From Sipunculus nudus (lineage: Eukaryota > Annelida > Sipuncula > Golfingiida > Sipunculidae), in assembly GCA_026874595.1 (NCBI GenBank), contig CM049314.1:57956300-58020299 (forward strand): a stretch of 64,000 nucleotides of DNA. The letters are read 5' to 3'. The notes beneath the pieces are model-generated. The model had not been told where the DNA came from. It worked only from the letters and a program-made list of their open reading frames with translations, and did no database searches. The translations under genes and the position numbers were made by a program. Below are positions 48,225 through 58,600 of the stretch, piece after piece; the stretch's first letter is position 1, and every line of letters begins with the position of its first letter.

Positions 48225-49190
48225 ATGTGTAAGGAATGTCAACTCGTAAATAAGAAGACTTTGCACAATGTGTGTGTGTGTAGGTGTGTAAGAACAGTGT
48301 TTGTTAAAATGCAAGGATTCAGACATAGAACCTTTGCTTTCATACAGGACTTTAATTTAATTACCTATGGAATTAATGGTAACAAATATAAATATTATAT
48401 TCGACAATGTTTCATCCCTTGTGTCAGCTAAACACAGAGTGGAAATCAACTATTGTGTAATAATATGGTTATCGAAGGTGATCTGCCGAGAGATACATAC
48501 CATATAGCTTAGGATACAGGGCCCATGCCAGTATATTTACACACGAGAAAGCACCACTGGGCACGTACCAAGAGGCGGACTTCGTGCACATTAACCTCAT
48601 AACAATGTATGGGATGGGATAATTAAGCAAGATAATAAAAAACACAGACAGGTCCTTTACCTTGAAAGTCACATTGCTCTGGTATTTTTATTAACTTATG
48701 TAGCGTTAGATTTTGACCTGTTTGGCCAGTCATGACTGTAAGTGTTCCGACCAAGCGAACATCTAGGTTTGTTAATGTAATTTGCCAGTGATGAAAACTG
48801 TGGCTCATGTCGAGTCATTCTACACACATTCAACGGGTCACGAACATTGGGACTTGACAGATTTTTTTTTAGGTGGGGGGCAGGGTCTTTATAATAATCA
48901 CCGGACGACCCCTCCGCTAACCGTTGTTTTGTGCAACCTTGGCCATCCTGTACTTTTCAGTTGCAGGGGCGGAACCGGTGGTTTCAACTGTGGGGGGATA
49001 TACGTATATATATAATTAAACGTAAACTACAGAAGCTATGCCAGAGAAATCATTTAGCTATAGAAATGTTAATGTCTGATCCATCTTGGGTATATATCCA
49101 AGTTAGTTTTTCTTCAGAAACTACAAATAGATATCAGCAGGGCATAAACATACGCTTATAGCCCCATGTTTCTTTGTTTTTTTTTTTTTT
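48225..49190. repeat. Right part of unit 3, paired with 29640-30760; no gene
   Basis: Collinear with unit 2 through the G-run, the CAGGGGCGGA tract and the gcttatagcc word at 49155. The homology fades at about 49200. Confidence 0.6.
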
Positions 49191-49199
49191 TGCTTTTGT

Positions 49200-50390
49200 T
49201 TTAATTGATTTGGAGGTCTTTTAGCTAAGCTTTCTTTTTAAAACATCGGGAGGTCATGACTTAAGTCACGAGCACATGTGTGTATTATGGTATAAACGAT
49301 AATAACGCTACAGATGCAACAATGTTATTCAGGCCAGTTAATGGGTTTAAGTCTAATGTAAAATGATTGTTACAGATACATGATCTATATATGTGTTAAC
49401 AGCTGTGCGTCATTAGCATTTTCTGCAGAACTGACCTCATTATAAGTGAGTTAAAATGGGTATTACAGGCCAAAACCATGACAGCCATCGATTTACGATA
49501 ACGTTTCCCTCTCTTGTTCAAATCTGTCTAGTTTACAAATTACATACCCCATTGCTCCCAGTTAATATTCGGTCATTTGGACAACTAAAAAAGCCAATCC
49601 GGCATTTTAAAATCCAGTTTGTAATTTAGAATTCTGAATTTAACAGGGATTCTGGCCAAGGTTTGCTGATATCTGGCTACCATTAATGCCACACTTTCCA
49701 AGTTAAATACATGTTGGGGGACCATATGTGCCTCAAGGCCCTTGCTAATTTATAAATTTAAAATATGGAGCCTAGCTTGATTAATTAATACATCTTTCCT
49801 GTTACACAGGCTGAATTAAATTAATGTAATGGTTATATTTAAGGTAACACAACAGTTGTTCAATCTGGCATGTATATTATTCAGTTACCGACTGCAAAGA
49901 GTAAATCTGGAAAATTGACCCTCTCAGTCCGTCTGTCCATATGTATGTTGTCAACATTGCACATGCAATGCAATATTTCAAATCAGTTACTCATATGCAG
50001 TTCCCATTTACATATCAGGTATATCTCTTGTGGGTCTTCTCTCGTGATTATGTTTTGGACATAAGTTTTAACATTTCTGACATTTTTTTTGTCAATTTTG
50101 GTTTTAATATTTCATCATTGATCAGGATTGCCTGCATGGCATCTCCCGTACAACCCTCATTGAAATACACGATACATCATGTCCTAGATTGATTTCAGCT
50201 GAGGTATCCGTCTATGTTTTCCTGTTTCATTTACCCCAATCAAAAAGGGAATGCTCAATGTAAAATTGAAATATAAGGCCGTAAACCTAAGTTTAAAGGC
50301 AAACATTTTCACAGTCTAACCTGGCGGCGAACTCGGTCCTCTTGCCATGATTGTCTGCATTATCTATCCTTATATTGACATGATATTGTG
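49200..50390. other. No recognisable gene
   Basis: Between units 3 and 4. No repeat partner, coding frame or RNA gene could be supported. Confidence 0.5.
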
Positions 50391-51446
50391 CAAATGTTTA
50401 ATTAATGCTTTAAAAAATGAATGAACTGGATTTTACTATTTCATTTAGAAAAATGCATCAATAATGTTGGGCCATTTTCACATAACTGATATAGTGGTCT
50501 GTCACATTTAGTCAGGTTGAAGCAGAGTGATATATTTCTGTGTTGTCATCAAGGATACTACAAGATCTATAGTATCTTTGTTTTAACATTAAATAGGATA
50601 TTTTCAATTTGGTTGTAACCCATCCTTATAAAAGAATGTGGATTCCATTATTTCTGCGCATTAACTGTAACCTGTACTTTTCTGGGATCTTTGAGCTCGC
50701 TTCTAACTTTCAAAGCATAGATAAGGCCTCGTGAATGAATCTTCCTGGTAAATCAACAATCGTGATACTGCTACCTGGTTACTGAAAAATTACAAGATAT
50801 GAATGTGCTGTAGTTTTCTTAACTTTGCTTCGTTTCTGATAGTTTACTTCCAAATATATAAAAAGGTAAATCGCCAGGATCAGATAACATTCGAAATATT
50901 TCATGACACCTAAATATTGGATAATTATCTAGTTATAGAGGGTATATGAATATATATATATATATGATTTTAATTTGATAAAATATAAATATAATATCAA
51001 CCACAAATAAAGATATATACTATTAAGTCCCTTCCATTTTTTTCAATTGAAAAGGATAAAATCAATCTGTATCAAAATTTATCTTGATTTATTTTTCTCA
51101 TTTGTTTAAATCACGTTATAATTTGAAATAAGAGTATTTACTAAGTAAAGTTGAAACTAGAAATAAAAAAGACAATAGTATAATGAGTGTCAATCCTGTG
51201 TCCTGTCTCACTGTTAAGGGTTTTGTCAGGGCCTACAGCTTGTACTGCCACCTCAATGTGTCCAATTTTTAACATCGAAGTTTCAGACATGTACTGGCAT
51301 CAACGGAACCCTAGAACTGACTTCATTATCAAACAATGGGCATCCGTCCATACATGGTTAAACCTAACTGTGAACATGTTAGATTCATGCAATGCTGCCC
51401 ATAGTTGTAGCCGAAACAAACTGACCTGATCATGGAATATTAATAA

Positions 51447-51450
<4 letters not shown>

Positions 51451-51499
<49 letters not shown>
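51451..51499. repeat. (TA)n microsatellite
   Basis: TA run directly before the SINE-like element. Confidence 0.95.
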
Positions 51500-51503
<4 letters not shown>

Positions 51504-51539
51504 TTATTTATTTTAAAAGGATTGTACAATTAGCTATTA

Positions 51540-51710
51540 TAACTAGTACGTGGCATTCTCCCTGGCTCGAAAGTTGGCGCTCGGTAGTCGCTAAGGGTGG
51601 AGGAAACCGCAGTAACCCGAAGAAAACCACCGACCTTGGACTGGCCACTACAACCACCACTCGTAGCTAGCGGAGAAGGCCGAGCGTTTTACCACTAAGC
51701 TGTCTGTCAA
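51540..51710 (-). repeat. SINE-like dispersed repeat (copy in unit 4)
   Basis: Paralogue of 840-1015. On the minus strand the head reads gacagcttagtggtaaaac, close to a tRNA A-box region. Confidence 0.45.
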
Positions 51711-53835
51711 GAAAAAAAATCACCTGCAGTGAATAGATGATATTAAATGCACTTTCACTCGAGGAACAAGCATATCGGCATACTAAGGGAAAATTTAAAC
51801 AGAAACTGCTCAGTACACTTAGGTTAGCCTTTTGTTTTACATTTGTGATATCAGCGAAAGGGAGTTAACTGCTAATATAACAAAATATTGTGATACAAAC
51901 TGGTGAAAATACTGTGCATTCTGACTGATATATTTTGCATATACTGTTGACCAGTGATTTATACTGTAATCATTGGTGTGCCATGTACATTAACCGTGTC
52001 TGTAGCCTGGAAAGCTAAAAGGCAAGCGTATTTTATAACTAATAGCAGATATGTTATGTTGTGCCGAAATGGGTTATTGATAAATAGCACCTCCCATCCT
52101 AATTGAAACAAAAACACAAACAAACGTGGTAATAGTTTGATGACAATCTATTTAATACGCCAGAGTTACAAATTCACTACAACCTAATTTTATTTCATAA
52201 CGCAGCAGCGCCCTAAAACATTAAAACCATTATAAAACATTAAAGTCCATCCGATGAGTAGAAAAGTGAACATAGCTTAAAAGGTTTCCATATTACATTG
52301 AAGAAAAAGAACGAAGTGTACCTGATACGTACATGGATCAAACGTCATAGGCGTGATTGTGCATTTTTCCTGTGGTCGCAGAATAATAGCCTATGTACCG
52401 TAGGTTCCGATCTGAGGGCTCATGAGCGAATTTGCTAGGTTAATACATGTACAAGTACAATTAACAACGGCCTCAGAACGTTAAAGCACATATATTTGAA
52501 TACAAGAAAAACAGGTTTTGCCCAATTATATATACACAAGTAGTGTTACTAATGTGGTGGGATGGGAGGGAAGCCAATCAAATGGCGCCTTCTCGCTCAC
52601 GCTGTGCACAAAAGCTACCTCAGTGGCTGACTGGCTTTTCATGGCATGCCATGGTCCAGTTGGTTCAGGCTTAAGCAATCTAGCAGAGGTTACATTTACC
52701 TTGGTTCCCTTTTTGGAAACTAAATTTATATTTATATACAGATACAGTAAACTCTAGCCTAACGACAATCTTGGTACAGGTAAAACCTCGAACCAACGAC
52801 CACTTTTCCATTATTTCTGTTTTACATATCTCTTAATTTAATTTTGGGATGCAGATGTTGTTGTCCTTAGTTGACCTAAACGAATACATGTATATCATGT
52901 ATATAAGGCCATTTTTAAAATTAGCGATAGACGGTGACGTCGACAGCTGTTATTATCAGGATGGTGATGCTTTAATCAAGTACACTGTACAAACATCTTC
53001 ATGGCCTAATTACCGTGGTATGTGATTTTGCATTTCTATGTACAAACAGCACGTGAAGTTAACGTTTTGTTGTCAGTGTCCTGTATCTGAGGGAACAGTG
53101 CAGTCGGGTATAAAATAGAAAATAGAAGAGATTTGTCTCCATAGGTAAAACTTTATTTATTACTTGGATATCATTTTGCTTTTATCATTCTTTGTGCTAA
53201 ATGTGTATTTGTCCAATGAGCACGAAAACCGGTGATCTTGAACTTGATCTGAAAAGTCACGTCACCCGAAACACAGGATTATTGTTAACCCCGTATTTTT
53301 TTAAGTACTTCTTATTTTTTTCTCGAATGGTGTACACCTTGATTTGAACCTAGAAGACGTATTGATCCGAAGACAGGTAAACTTGAACTTGATCGTCAAA
53401 ATCAAATTTGCGGAAATACAGAGATAACGATTTATTAATTTCCATATTCTTTTAAGTACTGCATATTTTCCCTTAAATTTTATATACAAATTTTATCAGC
53501 AAAGGTTCCGGAAAACTTTGAAAAAAATTGTTGCCTCGACCTGGCTTAGGGTTAATGTATGCTTCAGTTAAAGGGACCTTTTGTAAAAGGGGTTATGCCT
53601 ACATCTAGGAATACAACGGGATATTCGGTGCCAAATCTTTCTAGGGTTTAATCCCTGAAGATGAAATTACAAATCAAAATATTTCTAACAATATTTCGTA
53701 CTCTTCTTCAATAACAAGACAAAAATTGAGATGACGAATGAGATTGATATCTTTTCATATAAAAATACAGTCATTATCTTACAATTAAATTTGTGTATAC
53801 GGTGTATGCTGTGATGTAAAAACTATATTTTTATT

Positions 53836-53848
53836 TTCTATGTTTCAG
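53836..53848 (+). promoter_or_regulatory. Predicted 3' splice acceptor before ACS-4
   Basis: ttctatgtttcag, with the AG at 53847-53848, 13 bases before the ATG, as in ACS-1. Confidence 0.6.
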
Positions 53849-53861
53849 TTTTAAAAGAGCG

Positions 53862-55511
53862 ATGGACCATAAGAGCTACATCAATAATCAATCATCAGTT
53901 CCTCTCCTGTATACAACATGGCCAGAACTGTTAGATGAACGTGTCAAGGAAAACCCCCACAAGGTGGCGCTGAAGATTTACACAGAGGATATGAATTCCG
54001 ATTCGCTGACATACGCCGAACTACTGCAGAAATCTCTGGCGGTTGCTACTGTACACCGACGCTTGGTACCTGAACTGAAATATGGGGACACGGTAGGCAT
54101 TATCGGTGCGAACACGTGTGAACTACTGATAAACATTCATGCAGTATTCGCTCTAGGCGCGGTGATTGTGTTTATTCCTCATCATGCTCAAACAGCTAAA
54201 GACCTACGTCCCTTCTTGCAAACAACAAAGTGTAAATTATTGGTTTTTCAGCACGGTAGTTTGGATTCTTCCACATTGGGTCCACTAGAGGACCAGGGTA
54301 CCAGACTGGTTCGTTATGGAGACAATGGTGAAGAGGGAATCCATGGGATAAGATCCCTCAGCCGACTTCTGGAAAATGTGACTTCATTGGATGTGAATGA
54401 TACTAAAAAGTTGAAAAATGAAATTCACTCCGATTTTGCAGCCGCGGTATTTTTTACTTCGGGGAGCACTGGGGTACCAAAAGCTGTCACTTATTCGCAT
54501 TTCCAGCTGATTAACAATGTCCATGTTTTCGGAAAACAACTGAAGCTTACGCAAAACGATATTTTCTTCAACGACAGGGCCATTGTCCATATTGCGCCAT
54601 TCCTATGCATACATTGGTTTCTGGTATCAGGCCTGTGTTCTGTCTGTTTGGACACTCATGTCACAAGAACCGACATAAAGACAATATTTGAAATCATTAA
54701 AAGAGAAAGTTGCACCATTTCTCTGGCGTTTGGTTATGTTCTCTTTGATATGCTAAACGCCGAAGAATTAGCAAAGCGATACCTTGGTTCCCTAAGGCTT
54801 GTCATCACAGCGGGGCAGACGTTGAACGAACGAATAGCATCAGAATTCCGACATGTGCTACCAGACATTTGGCTGGTTAATGGGTTTGGGTCAACAGAAA
54901 TAGGATACACTCTGATGAATCAGGACTTATTGGAGGAGCACGAAGACGGATTCATAGGGTCACCCCTGCCGTACTATGAAATGAAAATTGTTGGAGATCA
55001 TGGTGAAACATTACGTCTTGGCGAAATTGGCGAACTGTATATTAGAAGCCTTTTAATGGCCAGTGGGTATATGCGTGGAGACAGCTTTCGGGATCTGACG
55101 TCACGGGAGGGGTGGTTTGCGACCGGTGATATGGCTGTATTGAACGGTAGAGGTCATATCAAGATCGTAGGCAGATGCGCTGACATAATCAAACGTGCTG
55201 ACATTAAAATATATCCAGCAGAAGTTGAAAACGTTATTTCTGAGCATCCTGAAATCAGTGCTGTCCAGGTGTTTGGCGTCCCCGACGAGCGACTAGGAGA
55301 AGAGATCTATGCATGCGTGATTCTGAAGCAGGGCAGTACGATAAAGGAGGCGGATTTGTTGAAATGGTTTGCTAGAAAATTCAAAGATTCCAAAGCTGGA
55401 GATTATAGGGCCCCGAAGTTTGTGGAACTATTTGAAGACTTTCCACGCCTTCCTTCTGGAAAGGTATTCCGAAAAGAACTGAAGGCAGAAATCCTTGGGC
55501 GTTTGGGCTAG
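53862..55511 (+). CDS. ACS-4: ACSF2-like acyl-CoA synthetase
   Basis: 549 codons, intact, without gaps relative to ACS-1, its closest relative. Seen: TSGSTGVPK at 199-207, GFGSTE at 341-346, GWFATGD with TGD at 421-423, GRCADIIKRADIKIYP at 437-452 and PSGKVFRK with the catalytic lysine at 534. Asp447 replaces the usually conserved hinge glycine, a larger change than Ala in ACS-1; this loop swings the C-terminal domain between adenylation and thioesterification, so turnover could be altered. Other private changes are IGSPLPYY (Pro to Ser) and SLLMASGY. No targeting signal is evident; the C-terminus is GRLG. An AATAAA lies at 55562-55567, about 50 bases after the stop. Confidence 0.9.
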   Translation: MDHKSYINNQSSVPLLYTTWPELLDERVKENPHKVALKIYTEDMNSDSLTYAELLQKSLAVATVHRRLVPELKYGDTVGIIGANTCELLINIHAVFALGAVIVFIPHHAQTAKDLRPFLQTTKCKLLVFQHGSLDSSTLGPLEDQGTRLVRYGDNGEEGIHGIRSLSRLLENVTSLDVNDTKKLKNEIHSDFAAAVFFTSGSTGVPKAVTYSHFQLINNVHVFGKQLKLTQNDIFFNDRAIVHIAPFLCIHWFLVSGLCSVCLDTHVTRTDIKTIFEIIKRESCTISLAFGYVLFDMLNAEELAKRYLGSLRLVITAGQTLNERIASEFRHVLPDIWLVNGFGSTEIGYTLMNQDLLEEHEDGFIGSPLPYYEMKIVGDHGETLRLGEIGELYIRSLLMASGYMRGDSFRDLTSREGWFATGDMAVLNGRGHIKIVGRCADIIKRADIKIYPAEVENVISEHPEISAVQVFGVPDERLGEEIYACVILKQGSTIKEADLLKWFARKFKDSKAGDYRAPKFVELFEDFPRLPSGKVFRKELKAEILGRLG

Positions 55512-58340
55512 AACAGGTTCATATTTCTTTAACATCTGACATTTGCATTAGAGCAAAGTAAAATAAATTTTGAAAATATAGATAAATGCGAACGCGTATG
55601 TAAGTCAGCTGTGAATATCAGCTTATGATTTTATTTGTAAAACATATTATTATATATTGTTAATTGTAAAGGAAGCATTTCATGTTCTTTACAATTCCAT
55701 CACAATTCTTTGTTTTAGCGACCCTGCTTGCTTATGCGATAGTTGGTGAGGTTATCCGTTCAGTCTGAACGTTTATTTCAAGTAATATACCGGTTGTCTA
55801 TAATGAAAATTAAATGAAAGTGATCGCAGTTTAATTTCGTATAGACTGAAAAGATTGAACATAATGGCCTTTAAAAAAATCATTTATCAAAGTAGGCCCT
55901 TGGAAAATCTCCTTGCAAACCAAATGTAGGTTCCTGCGACCTATATTTTACGAATTAAGCGCGTTTTCGTGTTTTCCACACTTACAAAAATCAGACTTGT
56001 TTTAGTGTTCTTGGCTGCACAACAAATATTCTGCACTCGAAACTAGAACTATAACATTATGCATCAACTGCACATATTACATTGTTACCATGCAAAATGA
56101 AAAAACATCGGCACAGCCAGCTCTTCTGAACTGCTGTCGACACAACTGCAAAATTTTATCATTTCCATCTGTTGATGTATGAAAGTCTTAATTCATAAAA
56201 TATCTCAGTAATGATTGTATGATTCATTCTGAAATTCAGCAAGCTTTTTGAACATAAAAAGCACTTTCAGCTGTAGAAGACTTACGGTACAATCTACATT
56301 TTCTTATTTTTATGCAATTCTTTTGTATTATTTGTACACAGAAATCACGGCAAGCCAGTTGTTAACAAGGCACAAATTATAATCGCTTGAAATAAAAACT
56401 GTTCACTTAATATGCAGGAAGGTAGTTTTTAGTATCCTGTTATACAATACAAAAGGTCACAATGGCTTTTTTTGTAGGCCTGTTATGCCTGTTTTATGTG
56501 ATTTCAGCACTTAGAAAATCAGGCTCGTGTTAGTGTCATTGGCTACAAAACAAAACATATGCACTCAGCCCTATAACTAAAAAATTGTGCTTTATCTGCC
56601 CATATAACATTGTTACCATGCATAAAATTCAGAAGATCCGCGCAGCCAGTTCACCAGAAGTTCGAGAGTTTCAGATGTTTATGTATGAAATCCATAATCT
56701 TCAGTAACACCTCAGTAATACTTGCATGGATCTTTCTGAAATTCGACAAGCGTATTGATCATTGAAAGTCCTTTCAACTTTGAAAGACTGGTTTATACCA
56801 TCTTTATTTTCTCTATTTTTACGCAATTTTTAATGTATCTTTACATTGAAATTACAGCCGGCCAGATGTAAACGGAGCACAAATTGTAACCGCTTGACCT
56901 AAAAATTTCTTACTTAACATTTACACTGATCCGTGGTAAATCTCGGAGGATTCCAAAACATTTGACCAATAGGACCTATATTTTGCAAGTTACATTTGCT
57001 TTAGCGTGTTTTTAGCACACTTAAATATACACAATGCTCAAATCCATCAATATGTTTTCTTTTCTTTTTATATTTAAGATCTTACTCATTTCATGAAGTG
57101 TAAAGAAATCTGTCTCTGAGAAGATCCCCCCCTTGACAAAGCGCAAGATATCATAATTACATAAATATGAGATTTACATTTGGTGGCGTATTATCAAGTT
57201 ATAACTGTATATATAAACTATCTGTATATACACCTCATTTGGTTGTGACATACTCCTTAATGGTTACACTTATATGAAATGGATTAGTGGTCAATCGGGC
57301 GAAATATAAAACTCATCTGGCCATGATTATCTAAAATATAACGCCTAAAGAAATAAAATTAAACCATTTTATTAAATTCATCTAGATACAGGCCACACCA
57401 AGCATTAATGTCTCAACCGAATCTTGGAACAAAAATATGGTGTGACGGAAGAATGATGAATTTTTTCTTTGTTTCACCAGTGTAACCATGCGTGTACTTT
57501 TCAAACGTTTACAAGGAATAGTACAAAGATTAACTTCAGTTCTCGAAATGTTGCATAAAATCAACAGAAATTTAGTTAATAATCTATACATTTGGAATTA
57601 TTTTAAGGAACTGATGGAAGAGCACATACCCGCAACATTACATGAGGACCTGGTCTTCTTTTAAAAAACCCAAAAGGATCGATAGAAAACGGAAGACGAG
57701 AATCCGTAGACATCTTTTATGTTCAGAAGTTTACGCCGAGATATATTGCAACGAATGTACATAATATGAAACCCCGTTGTGCCTTGCCCTGTACAATAAT
57801 TGAAACGAACTTCAGTCTTATAACTCTTACTTCACCAACCTCAGGTAGAGGTGCGGACCAGAACAGCCCGGCCCGTCAAATTAAGGGTCCGATTCTTGTC
57901 CGGTGTAGCTGCTGTGGGCGGACATGTCCGGTACATGGACAGTTCAAGTAGTCCGATTCAAATATTAGAATATTATTAAAATAAATTTAAATTGTAGTTT
58001 TTGCTATATTGTGTATAATGTCTCTTCAAATACATTGTTCGAATATTTATCAAAACCGAATATCATAGTCATAGCTAACCATGTAATTAATGTAATGTTA
58101 TAATTCGTTGGTGAATCGTATAGGGGGGATGGGGGGGATATATCCACTCGCTTTTCAGCGAGAGGTTATGAATGGTCAATGTAATCATTTCGCCTGCTTT
58201 TCAGAGAATAATATTTGTATACTGGATATGAAATATTTAAATTATTGTAATTGCAAACTTTGGTTCCATTTCTAGGTTTTACAATGAACCATTGAATACC
58301 TAAACCTGGTTTAGAAGTAATATGTCAGGTTAATTATGTT
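55512..58340. repeat. Downstream block of unit 4; no gene
   Basis: Collinear with 44682-48060 in patches: the 500-base imperfect repeats (55880-57040), the cacaccaagcattaatg region (57390) and the GTGCGGACCAGA repeat (57850). At 58120-58340 it matches the G-run family and then 31900-31990 of unit 2, so the unit homology continues to about 58330, just before the transposon. Confidence 0.55.
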
Positions 58341-58390
58341 TCACTATGTTTAGATTTGAACTTTCGTTGGATTTTTGTGGAGATTATGAA

Positions 58391-58600
58391 AACTATACCT
58401 TTTTGTAAACCTTATACTATAGACAATCAGAAAAACAATGATTCTATTTGCCTTGCGTCCTATATTGCCGCCATCTTGGATTTTACAAAATGGCTGCTGT
58501 GAAAAATGTTTTTTGTTAATATCTCAGCTTCTAATTAACCTAGAGCTTTTATTTTGACAGCTACACTACCATGTTCAAGGCCAAGAAATCCAATACTCGT
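58391..58600 (+). repeat. Left terminal inverted repeat
   Basis: Its reverse complement is found at 63803-63994. Anchors: aactatac (58391-58398 with 63987-63994), caatgattctatttgcc (58436-58452 with about 63936-63952), atctcagcttctaa (58521-58534 with 63868-63881, perfect over 14 bases), aacctag (58538-58544 with 63859-63865). Identity looks around three quarters by eye, with small indels. Confidence 0.8.

Larger units (their letters stand above)
50391..53848 (+). repeat. Upstream block of unit 4 (paired with 1-3641)
   Basis: Collinear with the start of the window. It holds the better-preserved SINE-like element (51540-51710), a TA tract (51451-51499) absent from unit 1, and the broken copy of the candidate exon (about 52337-52475). 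Unit 1's AG microsatellite is missing. Confidence 0.75.

Noticed and set aside
54384-54590. Minus-strand frames inside the ACS genes (also 43101-43310, 25237-25446, 44324-44563)
   Set aside because: Shadows of the conserved sense coding sequence; they recur only because the gene recurs.
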